Below, piece by piece: positions 32,301 through 42,122 of a stretch of DNA of 43,820 nt (the stretch's first letter is position 1; every line of letters begins with the position of its first letter). A model generated the notes under the pieces. It was not told the DNA's origin, ran no database searches, and saw nothing but the letters and a program-made list of their open reading frames with translations. The DNA lies in NCBI GenBank assembly GCA_015680685.1, contig MNCI01004869.1, positions 135,781 through 179,600 on the forward strand, written 5' to 3'. Both the position numbers and the translations under genes were made by a program. This DNA is from Gnetum montanum (taxonomy: Eukaryota; Streptophyta; Gnetopsida; Gnetales; Gnetaceae).

Positions 32301-33006
32301 GCTCATCGAGTTGATCAAGAAGGATTCATCCTTTTAATGAACTGAGTCAGGTGAAAAGGTGTTCAAAGCCTTAAAAAAAAAGTTGATTGAGACACCAATC
32401 CTACAAAATCCAGATTCATCCAAGCCTTTTCATATTATGATGAATGCTTCAAACTATGCATTGGGCATGGTATTGACATAGTTAGATGATCAAAAGAGAC
32501 CATATTATATCCATTGCACTAACAAAAGCATCACTAACACAACTAAATTACATTATAATAGAAAAGGAGCTAATGATAGTGGTGTGTGCACTTGAGAAAT
32601 TCAAAAATTATGTGCTCGAGTACCTGATTTATGTCAACACAGATCATAACATCATCTATTTTCTTATGGATAAACTAGCAATCAGTCCTTGGGTAATTTG
32701 ATGGCTCATTATCTTGTAGGAGTTCAACACAATAATGATTGACAAGAAGGGCACATAAAATGTTGTAGTTGATCACTTATCGATACTCAAATGGGATTCA
32801 CAGGATCATGCAAAACCATTATTAGACAAATTCCCAGATAAAAATTTATTTACCAAGGCTACAATGCTTGTAGACTCAATAGGAAAGTCATGAATGAATG
32901 ATTATTTGACTTATCTAACAACACAAGAGCTTCTTGTTGATTGGAGAAAGAAGTAGAAAGAGAAATTCCTTCATAAGGTAAAAATATATATGAAAATCAA
33001 TGAAAA
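32300..33006 (+). pseudogene. RNase H and start of integrase region (element 3)
   Basis: FHIMMNASNYALGMVL shows the same Asp to Asn change at the first metal ligand as element 1 (AAT at 32443). IIEKELMIVVCALEKFKNYV keeps the Glu, IYVNTDHNIIYFL keeps the Asp, and VVDHLS closes the domain. The following connecting region (TYLTTQELLVDWRKK, then KVKIYMKINE) matches the segment before the integrase zinc finger in element 1. Sequence is then lost to the N gap. Confidence 0.82.
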
Positions 33007-33439
33007 NNNNNNNNNNNNNNNNNNNNNNNNNNNNNNNNNNNNNNNNNNNNNNNNNNNNNNNNNNNNNNNNNNNNNNNNNNNNNNNNNNNNNNNNNNNNNN
33101 NNNNNNNNNNNNNNNNNNNNNNNNNNNNNNNNNNNNNNNNNNNNNNNNNNNNNNNNNNNNNNNNNNNNNNNNNNNNNNNNNNNNNNNNNNNNNNNNNNNN
33201 NNNNNNNNNNNNNNNNNNNNNNNNNNNNNNNNNNNNNNNNNNNNNNNNNNNNNNNNNNNNNNNNNNNNNNNNNNNNNNNNNNNNNNNNNNNNNNNNNNNN
33301 NNNNNNNNNNNNNNNNNNNNNNNNNNNNNNNNNNNNNNNNNNNNNNNNNNNNNNNNNNNNNNNNNNNNNNNNNNNNNNNNNNNNNNNNNNNNNNNNNNNN
33401 NNNNNNNNNNNNNNNNNNNNNNNNNNNNNNNNNNNNNNN
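33007..33439. other. Assembly gap (433 N)
   Basis: A run of 433 unknown bases. The corresponding interval of element 1 (about 4965 to 5905) is roughly 940 bp. Either the gap is undersized or this copy has a deletion across the integrase core. Confidence 0.98.
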
Positions 33440-33722
33440 AAGTCTCAATATAGCCAAGTGACAAGGTTCTCTATTATAACCCCAATCATGTTCAACAAAA
33501 TGCCAAGTTTTAAATGCTTTGGAAGGCATCCTACATTGTTCAGGAAACTTATCCTTCTAGTGCCATGCATATTCACCACCTATCTAGCCCACATAAACTC
33601 ATCCTAGTAAACATCCAGCATGCCAAACCTTATCATAAATATCCCAACCCTAGTAAAGATTCCATCCAATTTGTCCAAATTTCCTCTCCTTGTTCACATT
33701 TCCAATTGATTGATCTAACCAT
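33440..33722 (+). pseudogene. Integrase C-terminal remnant (element 3)
   Basis: The reading after the gap (DKVLYYNPNHVQQ, then LWKASYIVQETYPSSAMHIH and LVNIQHAKPYHKY) is collinear with DKVLYWNPTHVPQ and the WEGPYIIH region of element 1. This is the chromatin- or DNA-contacting C-terminal part of integrase. The catalytic core lies in the gap or is missing. Confidence 0.75.
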
Positions 33723-35210
33723 AGTCATGGGGATCTCCACTGGGACACATAGGTACCTTTTAAATTTTCCACTTTCTTATGACTTTTCTACTTTCTTGAT
33801 ATATTTTCCTTTTTATATACTTTTTCATTTCTTAAACTTTTGATATTATTTGATAAATTTTCATTCTTTTTTTCTTTCTAATTTTTGATATCTTTTCCAA
33901 TTCTTCATGTGTTGTTCTCATTTTACTTGTACATATTTTTGTCAAATTTCCAATAAAACAAATCAAATAAGGCAAGATGTAGTTCCAATAAGGTGAAGAT
34001 TTCTCTATATAGTGAGACCATAACATCCATCCAACCATTCTAGTAGTCAGAGGTTCTTACCATGGCCATAATGATATTCTTCTCATAATAAAACAAAGAA
34101 TAAGCCTATGATCATTATGCTTGGATCGACAAGTGAAGAACCAAGTGGGAATGTAAAGAGTTTGACATTAAGGGAATTTGTGAATTTTCTTGGATTACTA
34201 CTATGAGTTCTATCTTGTTGCTATAGAAGTATTTTATCCTTGTAGATCTAACAAAAAATGGAAGTAAGAGTACAATAAGTGCTACCTTATCAAGAAATGT
34301 TACCTAAAGGTAGTCCTCTAGTAAGGTTGACATAGTCAAAAATAAAATCCATGCACAAAATAAACTTCTGGGGGTTCCACTGGAAATACATGTTACTCAT
34401 GCCTAAAAGAAGGCATCCTCTCAAGAATTTTAAAAATAATAAAAAGTGCAATTAATAAACTCCTTCCTTGGACAATATGCCAAATGATAATACTCTTTAC
34501 AATAGTGGTAGTCTTCTAGTTGTGAATCTAGAAAATGAAACAATTCGATGTCACTAAAAACTGGTCTGGACTTGGTTTGAATCTTGAAATGAAAGACTAA
34601 TAATTACTTTAACCACCAATAACACACAAGGATTCATAATGCCTATGGTAAGACACCTCATGTCCTAATTTTAGCGATCCCTTATACATTCCATCTCATC
34701 TCATTGTATATTTAGTTATAATTTGTGGTTTTGTGCAATATAGAATTATTTTTCCAATCTAGGAATATTAATATGTATGTTTTTCTCAATAAGTATGTCT
34801 TACATTCAACTCATTTAGTGCCTAAAAACACTTGTAGACATGGTTATACAAGGGCACTTAGGGCTAGAGCCTACTTTGGGAAGGATCCACTTGTATACCT
34901 CTTATATTACATACTTTGTAAGAAATTCCACATCATCTTATGCCTTCCAAGATCATCCAATAATCTACTAAATACTTCCCTTACTTTCAAAAATTTGTCC
35001 ATGAACTTATAACCCTTCATCCATATTCTATACACTTAATAAACTTTCATAGCCTAAAATTCCTTCTTTATGGACTTTTAGTGCCTAATTTTTGAAATCT
35101 AAGCAACATGACTATTCTAAAACCCTTTGAAAACACTTGTTGTCTTCCAACTAGTCCATGTGACTCAATTTTTTCAAGTAAAATACATCAGAAAATTGAA
35201 ATATTTTGAG
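33723..35210 (+). other. Element 3 3' UTR, first part
   Basis: It opens with AGTCATGGGGATCTCC, the counterpart of 6173 in element 1, then T-rich sequence. The block at 34845-34895 (GGGCACTTAGGGCTAGAGCC, then TACTTTGGGAAGGATCCACT) matches 7262-7300. Short open frames here are not credible genes. Confidence 0.6.
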
Positions 35211-35214
35211 GTGA

Positions 35215-35302
35215 CATTGTTGATATGATGTATGAGCTGCTCATACATCATTGATTCAATGTTGTATCAACAATGTGGCTCTCATGAAAATAGTATATAT
35301 AA
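35215..35302 (+). promoter_or_regulatory. Promoter-like nested palindrome plus TATA box
   Basis: Outer arms CATTGTTGAT (35215-35224) and ATCAACAATG (35266-35275) enclose an inner 27-bp palindrome. The inner arms are ATGATGTATGAGC and GCTCATACATCAT around a single T (35225-35251). TATATATAA follows at 35294-35302. The layout mirrors the palindrome-then-TATA order in the U3 of the LTRs here. The first bases after the TATA box (TTTTCATTTCTCACATTTGT) resemble those of the element 3 LTR. It probably drives, or once drove, the downstream ORF; inference. Confidence 0.5.
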
Positions 35303-35472
35303 GCATAGGGAGTTACCAAAATTTTCATTTCTCACATTTGTAACAAGGGGAGCTTTTGCCATTTTCTTTTTGAGCTCTAAGCTACCAACTTTCAACACCC
35401 ATAACTTTGTTCCCATAGCTCTGATTTTCAAAATTTTTGAATCCTATTGATCCTAGAGCACTCAACTTAGTC

Positions 35473-37890
35473 ATGGCAAGTGACATCAAGGAAATTTAAG
35501 CAACTTGAGCTAAATTTTTTGAAAAACTTTCTAACATTAGAAGATAGTCCGAAAGGTAAGTAAGATAAAAACACTAAAGGTATTAACATGAATTAAGAAG
35601 ATTTAAGCCAAATACTTTAATGAATCCTCCTAATAGACCATTCTAGAAAAAAAATAATAAGTATGGGAGGTCATGGAAATTTAAGATGTAACATCTAAGG
35701 GAGATCTTTTTAAAACTTTTTCTAACTTTGAAATTATAGTATGATAAGAACTTGATCTAACCAAAGGTATGAGCAAGGTAAAGAACTATTAACAATTTAT
35801 ATGAAAACTCTAATAATCTTCAAGCTCTTGTGGATTGCAAATAACCCTGAAGATTGTACCAGAAGGAGAACCCTCACAACCTAAAAGCAAGAGACTGAGA
35901 GGTCATGGAAGAGGCTACATTGGAGAACAAACTCCACTAGCAAAGGATGTAGAGTAGGAGGCACAATCTTTCAGTATTCATCAACAAATTCTTGCTACTG
36001 AACACTCTAACCAAGTAGAGGTAGAAGTACCACAAGCACCTAAACAAGGATAGCTCCTCATGTTGTCACCTGAATGACTCTAGGCCATCTAGGAGAATTT
36101 GATCATGTCCATAGTCATTGTAGAACTAAATTTTGGTCCATTCATAGAGTTTGCTCCAGATTCTGTAAGGACACAACTCTAATCATCTCCCCTGTGGCCT
36201 ACATTGTTAAAAACTGGTGAATGGTATTTAGGGGAAACTCTTCAATTTTGGAAAAATAAAAAAGTCACTTCCACTATGAAGATAGAAGGAATTTCAATGT
36301 TATATTATATAGATGGAATAGCAAAAGTCCTCAATCTATCAAATGAAGGGGCTAACATGACATACATATTCACAAGATCTAATACTGGTGTAAAACTATT
36401 ATGGCTACATTGAGCCTATGGCAAGAAGAATAAGAAGTATAGCAATATAATTACTAAGGAAAAGATATATTTGAAGATTGGAACCTATCATTTGTTTCCT
36501 ACCAAGAGGCTTAACAAGATATCAACTTATGTGACCAGAGGAAGAACCATTTTGATGGGAAAATTCAATGTCAATGTTGCCCATCTCTACTTCTTTGAAA
36601 TTAAAAGGTGATTTAAAGAGAAAAAGGTGGGGAAGCCAACATTGCCATTTCCCTACCTAATTAGGAATTTTTGCAAATAGGAAGGCATCTTGGATTACAT
36701 AAATGATGTTTTGAGAAAAGCTCAAAATGCTTCATATGTTGAAATGTCAAAATCCATCTCTCCAAAAAAGGATTACTTGGAAAAACAAGAAGGTATTGAG
36801 GGAGCTACAGGCTCAACTCCTACTGATACTATTAAAGCTACTTACCTACAATAGTAAGTAGTACCTAGTACCTAGCCATCAACTAACTATCAACAACAAG
36901 TTCCACCATTACCATTGTAGCACTATAGACCTTCAATGAGCCATCTACAATAGATTGCAGACACCATAAGTTGAGGAATAAGAGAGGGGACCAATATCTA
37001 CAAGGTCAAAGAGAATTGATTACAATAGATCCTGCAAGTAGGTAGATTTCATTATAGTCAGGAGGAGGGGATGATTGATTACAAAAAATCTCACGGAACG
37101 TTGCATTATTCCAAGTGATGTTGGAAACTGGAGACAAAAATCTACAATTATAGTCAATGCATGGAAAAACAAGGCCAAGAAGTAGGAATGACCCAAACAG
37201 CATTTAAGAGATCACGTGTGCATGTAAAAGCATATCAATGGAAAAAAAATTTAGATGGACAAAGCTAATATTAGTTTCATTTCTATGTAGAATCTTGACT
37301 AGTAGCTAATCTTGGATAGTTTAGCCCATGTGACCAAGTAGAAGTCAAAAATAAAGACATGCAAATTGAAGATCTCATAGAATACATGGGGTTAGCAAAT
37401 ATTTGCTACACTAACTGGGCCATGCTAATAACATGCAAGCCCAGGAATAAACTAGAATAGCAAGTAGTGATCATTTATGCTTTGTACAAGGAGTTTGCTA
37501 ATAGAAAAGATGCATTACAAAAGTTACATGTAGCAAACTCAGAACTCAAGATTGTCAAGGCCAATTGCTAGGGTCAAAAAGATGTTGTAGCTAACCTATC
37601 TTATAGAATGTCTAACCATCAATTATTGAGGAAAACAACCAAGGCTTTTGAAGAAGAATCACAACAATTTGCAACATGGTATGCGAAAGCCAATTAGATG
37701 TTCTTGCAACTACCATGCTTGTGGGAAGTATCAACTCCATCACACATTGCTCAACAAGCATGGATGGTACATAATCCCAGGACATAAGAGGAAAAGCTTT
37801 AGAAATTACTAAATAGATATTAGTTCAAAAAGCTTGATGGTAAGGGGAAGTAGCTAATGGAGGAGCCACTACCACTGGGCACATAGGCTA
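35473..37890 (+). pseudogene. Extra post-pol ORF of element 3, unidentified
   Basis: An ATG in strong context (GTCATGGCAAGT) at 35473 begins MASDIKEI. A donor-like AAAGGTAAGT at 35551-35560 could start an intron. From about 35850 one frame can be read to 37890, interrupted by some 30 stops and with little frame shifting. Phrases include KSKRLRGHGRGYIGEQTPLA, GEWYLGETLQFWKNKKVTST, HLFPTKRLNKISTYVTRGRT, NVNVAHLYFFEIKR, LPFPYLIRNFCK and a helical LYKEFANRKDALQKLHVANS. The LFPT ... INVx ... FPxLI-x2-FC pattern recalls the putative plant transposon protein family (Pfam PF20167), from memory and unverified. No hydrophobic membrane segment is evident, which argues against an envelope protein. The position matches where some Athila elements carry an env-like ORF. 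Confidence 0.55.
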
Positions 37891-38077
37891 CATGAAGCTA
37901 TTCCAATTTTTTGTTTTGTTTTTGTTGTCATAAACTTTTGTTAATTTTGTAAAAACACCATTGTGGCATTCTAAGTCATGTAAATAGTCCATCAATCATG
38001 TATAGTTCAATCTACCTCCCAATTTTGTAAGGGACCCTATCCTCATTTTTTTTTAACTTAGGGATGAGTTTCCAATC
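37891..38077 (+). other. Element 3 3' UTR, last part
   Basis: Non-coding. It matches 7888-8037 of element 1 through TTTTGTAAGG, GATGAGTTT and the approach to AGTCATGGG. Confidence 0.6.
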
Positions 38078-38090
38078 AGTCATGGGACTA
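38078..38090 (+). promoter_or_regulatory. Polypurine tract of element 3 (degenerate)
   Basis: AGTCATGGGACTA directly precedes the TGATAAAG LTR start, as AGTCATGGGGGTA precedes TGATGAG in element 1. Confidence 0.65.
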
Positions 38091-38901
38091 TGATAAAGTC
38101 ATATTTTGTCACAATATGACATCATAGCAACAACATCATGTCAATGATGTTGTTAATACAATGTACCAACACATCATACATCATCATCGATATGATGTCT
38201 CAAGATGTGTGCAACCCTATAAATTCAATAATTGGATGCACAATCCAACAACTTTTCATTCCACTTGTAATAGAATTCTTGCAGTTTGATTTATTAGACT
38301 TAGACTTAGTGATAGAGTGTATGCCCACAATGTGATGTGATAGTTGAACAATGTCTTTATTCGAACAAGTTGTGACAATAATAAAGATTGAGATTATTTT
38401 TCATCATTACAACATCCACTTAGTTTCTTTTGTTCACTTAGCCTAATTTTACTATTTTACTAGCTTAATATTTTACTTTCTCAAGCACTTTATTTTTACT
38501 TATTAATAGTAAGTGGCAAGAGTGATCATTTGGTAACCCCAGTAGTATTATTACTTAGTTTTCCTAGTAGTGTAATACTTGGTATTCCTATTGATGATTA
38601 CATGAGCCTAAGGTGTGTCTGGTAAATTTAGAATGGTTATCCATCATGATTGCTTAAAATAGGTTTATGCTTTCTTTATTAGCTAGACTTAGATATTTTT
38701 CACCATGTTTACACTTAGGATTATTAATGGGAAATACAACATTATTTATCATATGTCTCACAGTAAGTTAAATAATACATCTAGTTTTCACTAACTCAAT
38801 TACTAGTGTAACTACATTGACCATCTCCAAATTACGATTAGGTCATGCATGAACACTTCAGACTTGTATGGTTGAGTGTTGGATTGCTTCATCGCTCATC
38901 A
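38091..38901 (+). repeat. 3' LTR of element 3 (811 bp)
   Basis: It begins TGATAAAG and ends CTCATCA. Near its start are two hairpin-forming palindromes: GTCATATT-(7)-AATATGAC at 38098-38120 and AACAACATCA-(6)-TGATGTTGTT at 38129-38154. A TATA box TATAAAT follows at 38218-38224. The word TTGTATGGTTGAGTGT near 38862 matches LTR 1. It is diverged from LTR 1 but of the same length and architecture. Confidence 0.82.
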
Positions 38902-39350
38902 AAATGGAATCTAGACCCTTCCCCCACATCCTATCTCATAGTATTTCATTGTTTTGTGCTCTTTTATTAACACATTCCATACTTAGAATTTATTCACAAT
39001 AGATCTTTTTCAATACTTAGTTTACTTTCTAGCAATTTATATTTAGTCTTTTTTAATCATTTTACACTTAGCCATTGTTTCACTATTTTTCTCATACTTT
39101 TTTCTCATTCCCATGCCATTCTTAGTATACATTTAGTAAGCTAAGTCCATATTCAATTAGAGGTCTGTGGTGTGTTGTCCCATTATCATTGCTAAAGTGA
39201 ATATTATAACAAAACAAAGACCATGTATGCTCATGTGCTAAGTACCTTGATACTTAGTTCATAAAGGTGTTCTAACAGGAATGAGAAGAAAATTTCTATA
39301 GGAACATAACCCTTATGATCTACCTATCCCTATTGTTCCAAATCATGAAA
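38902..39350. other. AT-rich sequence downstream of LTR 3
   Basis: T-rich with repeated CTTAGT words. Both LTR 1 and LTR 3 are followed by AAATG and later by TTATTCACAAT, so weak homology to 8852-8900 is possible. No gene is visible. Confidence 0.4.
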
Positions 39351-40440
39351 CCAAACAATATACCACATGAGTAATCATAGATGACATGAGTAGGACCTAG
39401 CGGCAAACTAGTCCTCTCATAATGCCTATCCATTATCATAACTCACACATAATCACAAGTGACATGTATCAAATGGGAGACATCCATACCTCCAAAATGC
39501 TTTCCCCATTGATACATGATCTAGGTCATCGATGTATAATCATAGATGATGTGGATCAAGTACTAGAGGTCATCTTAGACTTTTCATAATTCCTACCAAT
39601 TGATCCCTATCGATCCATCATTAAGAAGTTGAATCACTAGAAAATCCATTGATTAAGGTACCACAATAATTTTATGAGATCATGTGTTGACCACGAATTG
39701 ACCATGATCCATGGTTAGAAATGAAAGGTTGACCATGACTTATGGTTAGAATGTGGTGGATACCATAATGTTTCACAACATATGGAACTTGCCTCTGCTC
39801 ATTTTCACCTAAACACAATCTAAGCTTTAAAATTACAATTTTTTCTTAACCATGAGGTTGTAGTATGCATGAAGGCTGCTCCAAGAGTTTACAATCTAAA
39901 ATTAGAAAAATATTGAAATTTGAATTGACCATGCGTCATGGTCTACTTGTGGTAACAAACCATAGGGCATGGTATAGTCATGGTGTCTGTTCATGGTTCA
40001 TGATGCTCTCATAATATGGGTCATGGTCAAGTCCTGTTCTATGTTAAGGTTAAAAATAATAACCATGAGTTATGTTGAGGTTGTGGTATTTTACCATGGA
40101 TCATGGTTAAGTTTAAGTGACTACTATAGCTGCTTCCTTTTTGACCTTAGCCTCTTTAGTTGATTTTCCTTAGGAATGAGTTGTGAGCTCATGGTTATCT
40201 GACCATGAGTCATAGTAATATCTAAAACTTAAAATATGTTATCCTTTTCTCTTGCATGCTAGCTAGTAATATCACAAGTTGTGAAGGCCTTGTGTTATAA
40301 TACAACAAGTTGTGGTGAGATCATGGTGGCTTGTAATAGAGACATTTTTATTTTACGTATATCACAAGTTGACCATGTCATATTTTGAACTTTGTATAAA
40401 CTGCAAGTCATGGTTTGGTCATGGTTTTATTGGAAATTTA
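39350..40440. repeat. Non-coding repeat with CATGGT palindromes, copy 2
   Basis: Homologous to 9940-10660. The opening 90-bp-scale repeats (ATCATAGATGAYRTGGATCAAG, CATTGATACATGA) are followed by many units built on ACCATGAxTCATGGT. Examples are ACCATGATCCATGGT at 39701-39715 and its exact reverse complement ACCATGGATCATGGT at 40093-40107, with ACCATGCGTCATGGT near 39929. No coding potential was found. Confidence 0.65.
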
Positions 40441-41051
40441 AAATAAACAATCATAGCTTCAAATTTATGGATAAGTTGATGAATCTAAAGATGGAACTAA
40501 CTTGGACATGATACATGGAGCTTGGACCAAGTGTAGCTTGGGTTGAATTAAGGTAATAAATATGATATAGGGCCACATGAATTAAGATTTGGAAGACAAA
40601 TGACATTCTTCATCAATGGGTAGCTTAATACAAAATTTGGATAAAGAAATGAACATGCATGTGGACTTAAAGTACTTAGAAATGTGTCTTGACATGAGAG
40701 GCTTATATTAGAATCATTAGGAGGCTTACATATAATTAAATATGGAAATTAAATTTTTGTTTAACATACATAAAAGAGGGCTTACATAAAATTCCTATGT
40801 TTTAATGCAAAATTACAACATAATTGAGGCTCAATTAGATATCATATGTGCTTAGAAATGTAGAGCATGAGGACCTCAAGCATTTAGTGGCTTGGATCTC
40901 TTGAATTCTTATATAAATCATGACAAAAAAAAAGATTCAAACTAGAGCCATGGATATGGATTATTTCTTTCACATGAGACCTACCATAAAAATATGAAAA
41001 AAAAACCTCTAATCTCTACTCTTCTTCTTGATGAGAAACATCATACATAAT
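40441..41051. other. AT-rich spacer before the minus-strand LTR
   Basis: Nothing recognised except A-runs near 40925 and 40995. A TTGATGAG lies 21 bp before the TTGATGAG of the LTR edge (41030 and 41051), possibly a partial duplication of the LTR end. Confidence 0.4.
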
Positions 41052-41472
41052 TGATGAGTGGCAAGGTACCCCTACACTCAACCATACGAATACGAGCGTG
41101 CACACGCAATCCGGTCAAACTCCGCAGACTAAATGCCTTAATGCCACAAGAAACACTTGGGGTTAATCATTTGTTGTCTTCCGAGGCTTTCTTGTATGTG
41201 TCACGGTGTATGGTTAAGCAAGTCTAAGGTATGTGATTTTTCTGGTATTTTTCAATTTATCTCCTAAGCTATGAGGGAAATGGTTGAGAAATTAACTAAC
41301 TCTAACTAATGTCCTAGGTCTAAATTAACTAGCATCAACATCCGTTCCCACTTACCGTACACACCCTGAACCATGCAACTGTGGTTACCAAATGCTAATC
41401 GTTACTGGGATCACCACACGTAACGCAAGTGCTCGAAGTGGTCATACTGAGACACCTATTTAGCTTAAGTGT

Positions 41473-41756
41473 GATAAGCAGCCGATTCCTTGACTAGCCG
41501 TACACACCCGTGGGTGCTCGTAATCAAGTCGTACTTATCACACGGTCTAGCCTAGCGATAAGCAGCTGATTCCTTAACTAGCCGTACACATTGGACTACC
41601 ACTAGGATTACCAAGCGCAGATCCTAGAATATGCTACTGGGTTACCAAGCAGCCAATGCTCGTAGTTAAGTCGTACTCACGCGTTGCGACGAGCAGCCGA
41701 TTCCTTGATTAGCCGTACACATCCGTAGATGCTCGTAATCAAGTCATACTCGTACG
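41473..41756 (-). repeat. Three 34-bp repeats within the LTR
   Basis: Units at 41473-41506, 41557-41590 and 41688-41721 share AGCAGCCGATTCCTTGA and AGCCGTACACA with few changes. Each is associated with a TGCTCGTAATCAAGTCGTAC-type block (41513, 41656, 41729). Spacings are 84 and 131 bp. They may be enhancer-like repeats in the LTR. Confidence 0.88.
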
Positions 41757-42027
41757 CACTAGGAAACCAATAAATAAATAATAATAATTAAAACCATGTA
41801 CTAAAAGGTTTATCCAATCAAGTTCGTGTTTATTGCCGTACACAACTTGTGTTCAGGTTACAAAGTTGCTCGAATAAAGAGCCGTTCACTCTAGGACTCC
41901 TACTGCGGGCACATGGGAAAAATTCTAGCTCTGGAGTGATCAATCTGCCAGAGCTTTGGTACTTCTAGCCAGGATTGGAAAATGAGGGGAGTGCCACCTC
42001 TTATTTATAGATATGGTGGCGGACTGT

Positions 42028-42081
42028 GATATCGCATACACGATATCGCAGGGAAAGACGCAATATCGTGTATGCGATATC
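42028..42081 (-). promoter_or_regulatory. U3 hairpin, 22-bp arms
   Basis: The arm at 42028-42049 (GATATCGCATACACGATATC plus GC) pairs with 42060-42081 with one mismatch around a 10-base loop. It lies just upstream of the TATA box in the element's orientation. Confidence 0.85.
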
Positions 42082-42109
42082 GCGGCACAATGCATGTCGC
42101 ATCTCATCA

Positions 42110-42122
42110 TACCCCCATGACT
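42110..42122 (-). promoter_or_regulatory. Polypurine tract of the minus-strand element
   Basis: TACCCCCATGACT is the exact reverse complement of AGTCATGGGGGTA at 8038-8050, again abutting the LTR. Confidence 0.78.

Larger units (their letters stand above)
28936..38901 (+). mobile_element. Ty3/gypsy Tat/Athila-type element 3 with extra post-pol cassette
   Basis: Gag core, protease, RT, RNase H, (sequence gap), integrase C-terminus, 3' UTR, an additional degenerate ORF, a purine tract and the 3' LTR follow each other on the plus strand. Domain wording parallels element 1 throughout, but decay is heavier. The 5' LTR, leader and gag start are missing, replaced by the inverted repeat at 26740-28935. 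UTR blocks flanking the extra ORF (34845-34895 and 37930-38090) align to 7262-7300 and 7888-8050 of element 1. The cassette is therefore internal to the element and not a neighbour. Confidence 0.85.
41052..42109 (-). repeat. 3' LTR of a minus-strand Tat/Athila-type element (1058 bp)
   Basis: On the plus strand it runs from TGATGAGTGGCAAGG to ATCTCATCA. Just beyond, TACCCCCATGACT is the reversed purine tract, so the element lies to the right. It carries a minus-strand TATA box (42001-42009) with the flank AGAGGTGGCAC shared with LTR 1. A 22-bp-arm hairpin lies next to it. It is about 250 bp longer than LTR 1, largely because of the repeat cluster at 41473-41756. CpG content is high relative to the rest of the window, suggesting a younger copy. 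Confidence 0.88.

Noticed and set aside
32915-33607. Open frames of 150-205 codons spanning the N run
   Set aside because: They are open only because unknown bases cannot encode stops; they are not genes.
35473-37890. Retroviral envelope gene
   Set aside because: Position fits, but I see no signal peptide, hydrophobic membrane segment or cleavage motif in the readable frame, so I do not call it env.
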